Of a stretch of 64,000 nt of DNA, positions 1 to 8,045 are shown piece by piece (the stretch's first letter is position 1; every line of letters begins with the position of its first letter). The stretch is from NCBI RefSeq assembly GCF_016902295.1, contig NZ_JACJLQ010000009.1:1-64000 (forward strand), given 5' to 3'. A program made the translations under genes and the position numbers. The DNA comes from Bacteroides caecigallinarum. Lineage in GTDB: Bacteria > Bacteroidota > Bacteroidia > Bacteroidales > Bacteroidaceae. A model generated the notes under the pieces. That model did no database searches, had not been told where the DNA came from, and saw only the letters and a list, made by a program, of their open reading frames with translations.

Positions 1-105
1 TTAATTTTATGAGAATTAAATTTAGAATTATCGGAGCTGTATGCGGTGAAAGTCGCACGTACAGTTCTTAATGGGGAAAGCGGCAGCAATGCCGCCGACC
101 TACAT
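1..105 (+). mobile_element. 3' end of a group II intron (domains V and VI)
   Basis: Domain V is bases 34-67. GAGCTGT (34-40) pairs with ACAGTTC (61-67), A41 and the CGT at 58-60 form the bulge, TGCGGT (42-47) pairs with GTCGCA (52-57), and a GAAA loop closes it (48-51). The catalytic AGC triad is at 35-37. Domain VI follows: GCGGCA (80-85) pairs with TGCCGC (90-95) around a GCAA loop, and A98 is the likely bulged branch-point. Seven bases later the sequence reads CTACAT, so the 3' junction is probably 105/106. Bases 1-33 would be the end of domain IV. The reverse transcriptase ORF and the 5' part lie outside the window, so it is unknown whether the intron is intact. It points toward clpS. Confidence 0.88.
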
Positions 106-206
106 AACTATATTTACAGAATATTTCAAACCGGTTATAAGAATTATTTACCTTGAAAAACATTTTATACCCATACACCGATATATCATTTTTGGAGTTT
201 GCAAAC

Positions 207-237
207 TTGAGTAATACATATTTTTTCATTATTTTTG
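207..237 (+). promoter_or_regulatory. clpS promoter
   Basis: TTG (207-209), a 20-nt spacer, then TATTTTTG (230-237), a full match to the Bacteroidetes -33/-7 pattern. The start codon at 246 is only 8 nt past the -7 element, so the transcript would have almost no leader. The promoter lies downstream of the intron, so insertion would not have removed it. Confidence 0.65.
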
Positions 238-245
238 TTCTCATT

Positions 246-560
246 ATGGGACAACAACAAACAAACATAAAGGAAAAAGGACGTGTCAGCCTGAAAGAGC
301 CGAGACGTTATAAAGTCGTTATCTATAACGACGATTTCACCACAATGGATTTCGTGGTAAAAATTCTGACTACAGTATTCTTCAAATCGAAAAATGAAGC
401 TGAGACGCTGATGATGAGTGTTCACAAAAGCGGTTCGGCGGTTGTAGGCATTTACAGTTACGACATTGCTTTGTCGAAAGTGAGAAAAGCTACAGACATG
501 GCACGCCAGGAAGGATTTCCACTTAAACTTACAGTATTGCCTGAGGACAAACAGGCTTAA
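246..560 (+). CDS. clpS: ATP-dependent Clp protease adaptor ClpS
   Basis: A 104-residue adaptor that binds proteins with destabilising N-terminal residues (N-degrons) and hands them to ClpA in the cytoplasm. The core is typical of ClpS: KVVIYNDDFTTMDFVV holds the acidic N-degron pocket, then a helix with the conserved His (VHKSGSAVVG), then the C-terminal strand. The frame is open from 153, but the extra 31 residues are unlike ClpS; ATG 246 gives the usual family length and sits just after a good promoter. clpA follows after 15 nt and aat after that, which supports one N-degron operon. Confidence 0.95.
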   Translation: MGQQQTNIKEKGRVSLKEPRRYKVVIYNDDFTTMDFVVKILTTVFFKSKNEAETLMMSVHKSGSAVVGIYSYDIALSKVRKATDMARQEGFPLKLTVLPEDKQA

Positions 561-575
561 AAATCACGACAAAAT

Positions 576-2822
576 ATGGACTTGAAATATACTAAACACG
601 TAAATAAGGCATTGGAAGTAGCCCATACGGAGGCCAAACTCAGGAGACATGAATTTGTTACTCCCGAACATCTGCTGTTCGCGCTTATCCAACAGGATGA
701 ATTTATATATGCCCTCGAGGATATGGCCTGCAATATTGGCAAAATGGAGAAGAAAATAAAGGAAGTCCTTGATACAAAATTCGAGGTTCTGCCTGATGAC
801 TTACAATACGAGCCCGAAAACTCTACTCAGATGGCAGAGATTTTCATCAAGGCACACATGATTGTCACATTCTCCGGCGCTAACGAGATAGATGTTCCTC
901 ATTTAGTTCAAGGTATGTTGGAACTGACTGATTCGTGGGCAGCATATATTCTGAAAAACACCTTGAAAGATGATATTGCAGAATTCACAAGTATGCTGAT
1001 AGACGAGTACAGCTACGACTATGATGATGTTGAACATGAACACGGTTACGACAAGAACGAGACATGGAAGAGTTTCGTAACCTGTATCAACGATAATCTG
1101 GAAAGCCACAATCCGCTTATCGGGAGAGAGGAAGAACTTGAAAAGACAATCAGAGTTCTGTGCCGTAAGGAAAAAAACAATCCTCTGCATATCGGTGAAT
1201 CCGGCGTAGGCAAGACTTCGCTCATCTATGGCCTTGCAGACAGAATAGAGAAAGGGAACGTACCGGAGAAGCTGAAAGGCTACAAGATATACGAACTTGA
1301 CCTGGGAGGTATCATAGCCGGCACACAGTACAGAGGTGAGTTCGAAAAAAGATTGAAAGGTATTATGCTTGGTGCAGAAAAAGAGGGAAAGGCTATCATC
1401 TATATTGATGAGATCCACAACCTTATAGGTGCCGGAAGAACCAGCGACGGCTCGTTGGACGCATCGAACATGCTTAAACCATACCTTGAAGGAGGAAACA
1501 TAAAATTCATTGGTTCAACCACTTACGAGGAGTACAACAAATACTTTGCCGGTAGTAAGGGAATGGTAAGACGTTTCCAGCAGATTGACATTCTGGAGCC
1601 AAGCACAGACGACACCGTAAAGATTATTAAAGGCCTTATTAAGGGATACGAGACATTCCACAACGTGAAATACAGAAAGGGAGTGATAGAGTATGCCGTA
1701 AGCATGAGCGACAAATATATCAAAGACAAGTTCCTGCCCGATAAAGCTATCGACCTGATAGACGAGGCAGGTGCATACAGGGAAATACACAACGACGGGA
1801 AAGATAAAAATATCGTTACAAAGGAACTTATTTCGGACATCCTTGCAAGAATGTGCAAGATAGAATCCATCACTGCCAGGGAAGACAATACCGAACTTGA
1901 ACATCTGCCCGCAAAGATGAAAGCACTTATCTACGGACAGGATCAGGCCATCACTCAAGTGACTGAAGCTGTAATGATGTCGAAAGCCGGACTGAACGAC
2001 GACAACAAGCCTATAGCGAGCCTTCTGTTTGTGGGTCCTACGGGTGTGGGTAAGACAGAGATTGCGAAAGTTCTTGCTGCCGAACTTGGTATTGGACTGG
2101 TACGTTTTGATATGAGCGAGTATTCGGAAAAACATACGGTGGCGAAACTTATCGGCTCGCCTGCCGGATATGTGGGTTATGAGGAAGGAGGACTTCTGAC
2201 TGACGCCATCCGCAAGACCCCAAACTGCGTTCTGCTGCTTGACGAAATTGAAAAGGCTCATCCTGACATATTCAACATACTGCTACAGGTTATGGACTAT
2301 GCAGTGCTTACCGACAATAAGGGACGCAAGTCGGACTGCCGTCATCTGATTCTGATTATGACTTCGAACGCCGGAGCTCAGTATGCTCATCAGGCTTCAA
2401 TAGGATTCAAGGGACAGGCAACTGCCGGCGACTCCATGCTGAAACAGGTAAAGAAAACATTCAAACCGGAATTCCTGAACAGACTGTCCGCAACTGTGGT
2501 ATTCAACGATATGGACAGCAACATGGCTGAACTTATCATTGAAAAGAAACTGCGTGAGTTCCGCAACAAACTTGAAGCGAACAAAGTAACTATGGAAATT
2601 GAGGCCGACGCCAAGAAATGGCTGCTCAAGAAGAGTATAACCAAGGAATACGGTGCCCGCGAGATGGACAGGGTTATAGGTCATTATCTGAAACCGTTGT
2701 TCGTAAAAGAAATGCTTTTCGGAAAGCTTAAAAACGGAGGTCATGCCATAGTAGGCATTGAGAATGACGTTCCCGCCATAACACTAAAAAAAGAAATAAA
2801 GAATGGTATTTCAGTTAAGTAA
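576..2822 (+). CDS. clpA: ATP-dependent Clp protease ATP-binding subunit ClpA
   Basis: A 748-residue AAA+ unfoldase that feeds substrates to ClpP. An N-terminal Clp-N repeat domain (about residues 1-140), the docking site for ClpS, is followed by two AAA+ modules. The first Walker A is GESGVGKT (207-214) and the second GPTGVGKT (about 486-493), each with Walker B and arginine-finger regions. The loop SIGFKGQ near residue 608 carries the IGF tripeptide that docks to ClpP. No ClpB-type middle coiled coil separates the modules, which with clpS directly upstream marks it as ClpA rather than ClpB or ClpC. clpP is not in the window. The 3' end overlaps aat by 20 nt. Confidence 0.95.
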   Translation: MDLKYTKHVNKALEVAHTEAKLRRHEFVTPEHLLFALIQQDEFIYALEDMACNIGKMEKKIKEVLDTKFEVLPDDLQYEPENSTQMAEIFIKAHMIVTFSGANEIDVPHLVQGMLELTDSWAAYILKNTLKDDIAEFTSMLIDEYSYDYDDVEHEHGYDKNETWKSFVTCINDNLESHNPLIGREEELEKTIRVLCRKEKNNPLHIGESGVGKTSLIYGLADRIEKGNVPEKLKGYKIYELDLGGIIAGTQYRGEFEKRLKGIMLGAEKEGKAIIYIDEIHNLIGAGRTSDGSLDASNMLKPYLEGGNIKFIGSTTYEEYNKYFAGSKGMVRRFQQIDILEPSTDDTVKIIKGLIKGYETFHNVKYRKGVIEYAVSMSDKYIKDKFLPDKAIDLIDEAGAYREIHNDGKDKNIVTKELISDILARMCKIESITAREDNTELEHLPAKMKALIYGQDQAITQVTEAVMMSKAGLNDDNKPIASLLFVGPTGVGKTEIAKVLAAELGIGLVRFDMSEYSEKHTVAKLIGSPAGYVGYEEGGLLTDAIRKTPNCVLLLDEIEKAHPDIFNILLQVMDYAVLTDNKGRKSDCRHLILIMTSNAGAQYAHQASIGFKGQATAGDSMLKQVKKTFKPEFLNRLSATVVFNDMDSNMAELIIEKKLREFRNKLEANKVTMEIEADAKKWLLKKSITKEYGAREMDRVIGHYLKPLFVKEMLFGKLKNGGHAIVGIENDVPAITLKKEIKNGISVK

Positions 2823-3444
2823 AAGATTGGCCTTTCCTGACCCTCACTTGGGTGAACCAGACGGACTGCTTGCCATTGGAGGCGATTTATCCATCGACAG
2901 ACTGCTATTGGCATACTCATACGGAATATTCCCGTGGTATGCCTTCAAGAGACAAGTCATAGAATGGTGGTGCCCGATGCAAAGGTTCGTCATCTTCCCT
3001 TCGGAGATACATATATCGCACTCAATGCGTACACTATTGAACAAGGACAAGTACAGAATAACCATAAACCAGGCTTTCGAAGAAGTTATCCGTCATTGCG
3101 GTAAGCTTCGCGAGGACGAGGAAGGGGCATGGCTTGGTCCTGAAATGACTGAAGCATATATCAGACTGCACGAACAGCAGTTTGCGGCAAGTGTTGAAGT
3201 ATGGGAAGAAGACAAACTTGTAGGTGGATTGTACGGAGTCGCTATAGGACGATGTTTCTTCGGCGAGAGTATGTTTTCGCTTGTCCCGAGTGCTTCCAAA
3301 CTTGCGCTTATACATCTTGCCTGGTTCCTTGAAGAGAGAGGCGGCCTGCTGATAGACTGCCAATTCGAGACTCCGCACCTGAAGTCAATGGGCGGAAGAT
3401 ATATATCATACGAGGAGTATATGGATATTATATCGCGCGAATAA
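2803..3444 (+). CDS. aat: leucyl/phenylalanyl-tRNA--protein transferase
   Basis: A 213-residue enzyme that transfers Leu or Phe from aminoacyl-tRNA to the N-terminus of proteins starting with Arg or Lys, creating the N-degrons read by ClpS. The family signatures are intact: FPDPHLGEPDGLLAIGGDLS near the start, then FPWYAF and EWWCPMQRFVIFP, and the catalytic-domain stretch GGLYGVAIGRCFFGESMFS. The start codon lies inside the end of clpA (20-nt overlap in another frame), which implies coupled translation. The cluster puts the tagging enzyme, adaptor and unfoldase of one pathway in a single operon. Confidence 0.95.
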   Translation: MVFQLSKRLAFPDPHLGEPDGLLAIGGDLSIDRLLLAYSYGIFPWYAFKRQVIEWWCPMQRFVIFPSEIHISHSMRTLLNKDKYRITINQAFEEVIRHCGKLREDEEGAWLGPEMTEAYIRLHEQQFAASVEVWEEDKLVGGLYGVAIGRCFFGESMFSLVPSASKLALIHLAWFLEERGGLLIDCQFETPHLKSMGGRYISYEEYMDIISRE

Positions 3445-3461
3445 AGCAATAAAAAAGAAAA

Positions 3462-3496
3462 TCCGTCAGCATTTTCACAAACACTGACGGACTTTT
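3462..3496 (+). terminator. terminator of the clpS-clpA-aat operon
   Basis: TCCGTCAG (3462-3469) pairs perfectly with CTGACGGA (3484-3491), followed by CTTTT. An A-run lies on the left side. It starts 17 nt after the aat stop. Confidence 0.8.
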
Positions 3497-3623
3497 AATT
3501 AATGAGGAATTAAAAACATAACTCCAACATAAAACCAAACAAGAATATTAAGCTTTTGTATAACTTTCAAAATATATAACAGAGGAACCATATCTTTTGT
3601 TCGACCATAAAAGAAAAAAAATT

Positions 3624-4763
3624 ATGAAAACAGGAAAAAAAATTCTCTTTGTGTTACCAGTTGCCATAATTATCGTATATCTATGCCTGCCTTTCTATGC
3701 CAAAAAGGCACTTATCTACTGGTTTCCTGTGATAGATGATCTGGAGATTTTCGAGCATGCCACTGTTCATGCACCGGACTCTTGCTGGGAATGGACTGTT
3801 TCGGACAAATACAATTCTTTCCAACTTTCAAAGGAGGATTCGGCATACATAGACGATATGAAAACGGTGTCTTTCTTAGTGATAAAAAATGACAGCATAC
3901 TGTATGAGACCTATCGTGGAGGATGGAATGACACTCTTACCTCAAATCTGTTTTCAGCCACTAAAAGTATAGTGGGACTGCTGGTGGGAATAGCCATAGA
4001 CGAAGGAAAGATAGGAAGTGTTGACGATAAGGTGGTAAAGTATATTCCTGAATATAACCGCGGAAGACAGAAAGACATCACTATCAGGAACCTGCTTACC
4101 ATGAGTGCCGGAATGGACTGGGACGAAGCCTACGCTTCTCTTTTCTCTGTAACCACGCACGGATATTACGGCAATGACCTCTACGAACTAATCATGAGCC
4201 TTGATATAGTAGATACTCCGGGAGTGCAGTATTCCTACAGAAGTGGCGAGACACAGCTGCTGTCATTTGTACTTGAAGCGGCAACAGGCGAAACCATCAG
4301 CCGCTATGCAGAGAAGAGACTTTGGCAACCGATGATGGCGGGACAGGATGCTTTCTGGCTTCTCGACAAGAAGAATGGCGACGAGAAATCGTTTTGCTGC
4401 TTCCACACCACGGCAAGGGATGCCGCAAGATTCGGACGTCTGATGCTGAACAAAGGCAACTGGAACGGAAGGCAATTAGTCAGCAAGGAATACATTGAAG
4501 AGGCCATGACACCGGCATCATATCTGAAAGACCAGTGGGGCAAAGACCCGCTCTCATATTATGGCTACCAGACATGGATTATGGACTATAAAGGAGAGAA
4601 ATGTCCGTACTTCAGAGGTATGCTGGGACAATATATCATAGCTATACCTTCGAAGAATGCCATAGTGGTGCGCCTTGGGCATAAACGCTCGAAGGAGTAT
4701 GTCAGGGAACTCACTACGGACATAATAAGATATATGGAAATAGCTGAAAAAATTTTACAATAA
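3624..4763 (+). CDS. serine hydrolase of the beta-lactamase (class C/NylB-like) superfamily
   Basis: About 379 residues with an N-terminal signal anchor (hydrophobic run LFVLPVAIIIVYLCLPFYA), so the catalytic part is probably in the periplasm. The nucleophile motif SxxK is SATKS (Ser near residue 111) and the second motif is YSY, as in class C beta-lactamases, esterases and 6-aminohexanoate-dimer hydrolases. The substrate cannot be told; a wall-linked peptide or ester is possible. ATG 3624 is preferred to the in-frame upstream start at 3597, which adds nine charged residues before the membrane segment. It ends 12 nt before the helicase gene and may be co-transcribed with it. Confidence 0.8.
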   Translation: MKTGKKILFVLPVAIIIVYLCLPFYAKKALIYWFPVIDDLEIFEHATVHAPDSCWEWTVSDKYNSFQLSKEDSAYIDDMKTVSFLVIKNDSILYETYRGGWNDTLTSNLFSATKSIVGLLVGIAIDEGKIGSVDDKVVKYIPEYNRGRQKDITIRNLLTMSAGMDWDEAYASLFSVTTHGYYGNDLYELIMSLDIVDTPGVQYSYRSGETQLLSFVLEAATGETISRYAEKRLWQPMMAGQDAFWLLDKKNGDEKSFCCFHTTARDAARFGRLMLNKGNWNGRQLVSKEYIEEAMTPASYLKDQWGKDPLSYYGYQTWIMDYKGEKCPYFRGMLGQYIIAIPSKNAIVVRLGHKRSKEYVRELTTDIIRYMEIAEKILQ

Positions 4764-4775
4764 TAACCACTCTAT

Positions 4776-7700
4776 ATGGAACAGGACCCAAGATTATTAG
4801 TATATAAGGCTTCGGCAGGCTCGGGAAAGACTTTTACCCTGGCAGTGCAATATATCAGACAACTGATAGAAGACCCTTACTCGTACAGACGTATTCTGGC
4901 AGTTACCTTCACCAACAAGGCTACTACGGAAATGAAAGAAAGAATCCTGAGTCAGCTGTACGGTATCGCCACTTCGCTGAAATCGTCGGACGGTTATCTG
5001 AAAGAGATAATGAAGACTTCCGATAAAAGTGTTGACGAAATAAGAAAAGCAGCTGACACTGCACTAAAGAATATAATCCACGACTACAGCCGTTTCAGAA
5101 TAGAGACTATTGACTCGTTCTTCCAGTCGGTGATGAGGAATCTTGCCCGAGAGCTTGAACTTGGCGCAAATATGACAATCGAGCTGAACAATACCGATGT
5201 ATTAAGTGATGCAGTGGACAGTATGATTGAGAAACTGGACCGCATGTCTCCCACACTCTATTGGCTGCTTGAATATATAGAAGAAAGAATAGCAGACGAC
5301 AAAAGATGGAATGTATCTTCCGAAATTAAAAGTTTCGGACGCAATATTTTCGACGAGGCTTACATAGAAAAAGGCGTAGCTTTACGCGAAAAACTTAAGG
5401 ACTCCAAGTTTATCCCGCAATACAGAAAAAAACTCCAGGAGAAACGTGAATCCATACTTGACACTATGAAAGGATTCAACGAACATTTCCAGGAGATTCT
5501 GAAAGCAAACGGACTAAACCCTACTGATTTAAAGAACGGTGCCAGAGGCATAGCAAGCTATTTCAATAAAATTGCTTCGGGAAAACTGAGCGATGACGTA
5601 AGAAATACCACTGTTGAGAAATGCCTGGAAGGTGCGGAAAACTGGACAACAAAGACCTCTCCATATAAAAGTACTATTATATCACTTGCAGACCAGGTAC
5701 TGATACAAGTGCTTAATGATACGGAGAGCACGAGAATGGCAAGCAACAAGGTTCTGAACTCGTGCGACATGTCACTCCGATATCTCAACAATCTGCAATT
5801 ACTTATGCGCATAGACAGCGAGGTAAGGGAACAGAACCTTAATCATAACCGTTTCCTGCTTTCGGATACCAACGCTCTGTTGCACAGCATCATCAGGGAG
5901 GGCGACGCATCCTTCGTATATGAGAAGATTGGTACTACCATCGACACAGTGATGATAGACGAGTTTCAGGACACATCGCGTATGCAATGGGAGAACTTTC
6001 ACCTACTGCTTGAGGAAAGCCTTGCGCAGAAGGAAGGCAGCATGATAGTGGGCGACATCAAACAGAGTATCTACAGATGGAGGAACGGCGACTGGAAGAT
6101 TCTTGCCGAACTGGACAAGGACAGGAGTTTCCGCCTGAACTCCAAGACTCTTGATACAAACTGGCGAAGCGAGGCTAATATCATAGCCTTCAACAATGAT
6201 ATATTTACATCGGCATGCAGGGTTCTGAACGAAAGATACAAGGCTGATGAGGGAGAAGACTGCACGCAGTTGCTCGACGCATACAGCGATGTTTGTCAGA
6301 AAACATCCAAGAATACCAAGGAAGGATACATCAAGCTCTCTTTCCTGAAAAACAGCGATGAACATCCTTACGCTGACACTACTATGGAGTTTCTTGCACG
6401 GGAAGTGGATTCACTGGTAAAGAATGGGATTAAGGTGAACGATATAGCCATACTTGTGAGAAAGAATAAAAATATTCCTGCCATAGCGGATTTCTTCGAC
6501 AAGAATACTCCTTACAGGGTTGTTTCGGACGAAGCTTTCCGCCTTGACGCGTCTTTGGCAGTATGTATGCTCATAGACGGATTAAAATACATCTCCGAGC
6601 CTACAGACAAAATAGCTTGCGCAAGACTGGCAGTGGCCTACCAGAAGGAAATCCTCAAAAAGGACGTGGATTATAACACCGTTCTGCTGAACAGCGTTGA
6701 GGATTATCTTCCTGCCGAGTTCCGGCTAATGCTGCCGGAAATGAGTCTTATGCCACTATACGAGCTGCTTGAGAAACTTTTCGTGATTTTCCGCATGGAT
6801 ATGATTGAAGAGCAGGATGCTTATCTCTGTGCATTCTATGATGCGGTGACTGAATATATGCAGAACAACTCTTCGGAACTGACTTCATTCCTGACATACT
6901 GGAACGAGACTCTTTATGCCAAGACTATCCCGTCGGGCGAAATATCCGGTATCAGAATCCTCTCAATACACAAATCGAAAGGTCTGGAGTATCACACCGT
7001 GCTGTTGCCGTTCTGCGACTGGAAGATGGAGAATGAAACTTTCAACCATACGATATGGTGCAAGATAAACGAAGCGGATGCCGACAAGGAACCGTTCTGC
7101 GAACTTGACCTAACTCCTGTGAACTACTCATCAGCCATGGCAGAATCTTATTTCAGCGATAGCTATAGGGAAGAACGCCTGCAGCTTTGGGTGGACAATC
7201 TGAATCTACTATATGTGGCATTCACCAGAGCATGCAGAAACCTGATAGTATGGTGCAAGGACGAGCAGAAGGACACCGTATCACGACTGCTGAGAGAATC
7301 GATAGACTGCATGAAAGAAATAAAAATGACATGCAACATGCCTGAACCTGACGAGAAGGATGAAGAGGCGAATACAGAAGAAAACGACGAACCTATTGTA
7401 TATGAATACGGAGAAATCTGCATAAGCAGTGAAAAGAAGAAATCTGATTCAACTAACAGACTTGTAGCCATACCTGAAGCCGTAAACGTAAAGATTGAAT
7501 CACTCGAAACGGAGATTGACTTCAAACAGTCCAACCGTTCTGCCGACTTCATAAGAGGAGACGAGGATGAGGAAGAAAATCTTCGCTCGCAATATATCCG
7601 GCAAGGTCAGCTGCTCCATACACTCTTTGCATCAATCGACACAAAAGAGGATTTACCGTCAGCTATTGAAAGACTATTGTTCGAAGGTGTGATAGAATCT

Positions 7701-8027
7701 GCAGAAAAAGCAGAAGAAATAAGGAAAGTTGCAGAAAGAGCCTTGAACCTTGATGAAGTAAAGGACTGGTATAGTGGAGAATGGACACTGTATAACGAAT
7801 GCTCAATAATCTATAACGACGAACAGGGAAAGATGCAGACCAGACGTCCGGACCGAGTGATGATGAAGGGAAACGAAGTTGTTGTGGTTGATTTCAAGTT
7901 CGGGAAAAAGAAACCGGAATACTCCACTCAGGTCAGGGAGTATATGTCCCTGCTATCGGAAATGGGATATACCGACATTAAAGGCTATATATGGTATGTT
8001 TACTCCGGCGAACTGGAGAATGTGTAA
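4776..8027 (+). CDS. addA: AddA-like UvrD/RecB-family helicase-nuclease
   Basis: A 1083-residue subunit of a double-strand-break end-processing helicase/nuclease. SF1A motifs run in order: ASAGSGKT (12-19), MIDEFQDTSR (motif II), VGDIKQSIYRWR (motif III), LSIHKSKGLEYHTV (motif V) and LLYVAFTRACRNL (motif VI). The C-terminal PD-(D/E)XK nuclease shows RQGQLLHTLF, RRPDRVM and VVVDFKFGKK. The next gene is an AddB-like partner, so the pair fits AddAB rather than RecBCD. It would unwind and resect broken ends for RecA. It starts 12 nt after the serine hydrolase gene. Confidence 0.85.
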   Translation: MEQDPRLLVYKASAGSGKTFTLAVQYIRQLIEDPYSYRRILAVTFTNKATTEMKERILSQLYGIATSLKSSDGYLKEIMKTSDKSVDEIRKAADTALKNIIHDYSRFRIETIDSFFQSVMRNLARELELGANMTIELNNTDVLSDAVDSMIEKLDRMSPTLYWLLEYIEERIADDKRWNVSSEIKSFGRNIFDEAYIEKGVALREKLKDSKFIPQYRKKLQEKRESILDTMKGFNEHFQEILKANGLNPTDLKNGARGIASYFNKIASGKLSDDVRNTTVEKCLEGAENWTTKTSPYKSTIISLADQVLIQVLNDTESTRMASNKVLNSCDMSLRYLNNLQLLMRIDSEVREQNLNHNRFLLSDTNALLHSIIREGDASFVYEKIGTTIDTVMIDEFQDTSRMQWENFHLLLEESLAQKEGSMIVGDIKQSIYRWRNGDWKILAELDKDRSFRLNSKTLDTNWRSEANIIAFNNDIFTSACRVLNERYKADEGEDCTQLLDAYSDVCQKTSKNTKEGYIKLSFLKNSDEHPYADTTMEFLAREVDSLVKNGIKVNDIAILVRKNKNIPAIADFFDKNTPYRVVSDEAFRLDASLAVCMLIDGLKYISEPTDKIACARLAVAYQKEILKKDVDYNTVLLNSVEDYLPAEFRLMLPEMSLMPLYELLEKLFVIFRMDMIEEQDAYLCAFYDAVTEYMQNNSSELTSFLTYWNETLYAKTIPSGEISGIRILSIHKSKGLEYHTVLLPFCDWKMENETFNHTIWCKINEADADKEPFCELDLTPVNYSSAMAESYFSDSYREERLQLWVDNLNLLYVAFTRACRNLIVWCKDEQKDTVSRLLRESIDCMKEIKMTCNMPEPDEKDEEANTEENDEPIVYEYGEICISSEKKKSDSTNRLVAIPEAVNVKIESLETEIDFKQSNRSADFIRGDEDEEENLRSQYIRQGQLLHTLFASIDTKEDLPSAIERLLFEGVIESAEKAEEIRKVAERALNLDEVKDWYSGEWTLYNECSIIYNDEQGKMQTRRPDRVMMKGNEVVVVDFKFGKKKPEYSTQVREYMSLLSEMGYTDIKGYIWYVYSGELENV

Positions 8028-8045
8028 CGATTTATTAAAAAAGAA

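Noticed and set aside
1515-2261. 248-codon open frame on the minus strand inside clpA
   Set aside because: It lies antisense to a fully supported gene, has no recognisable domain and is a codon-bias shadow.
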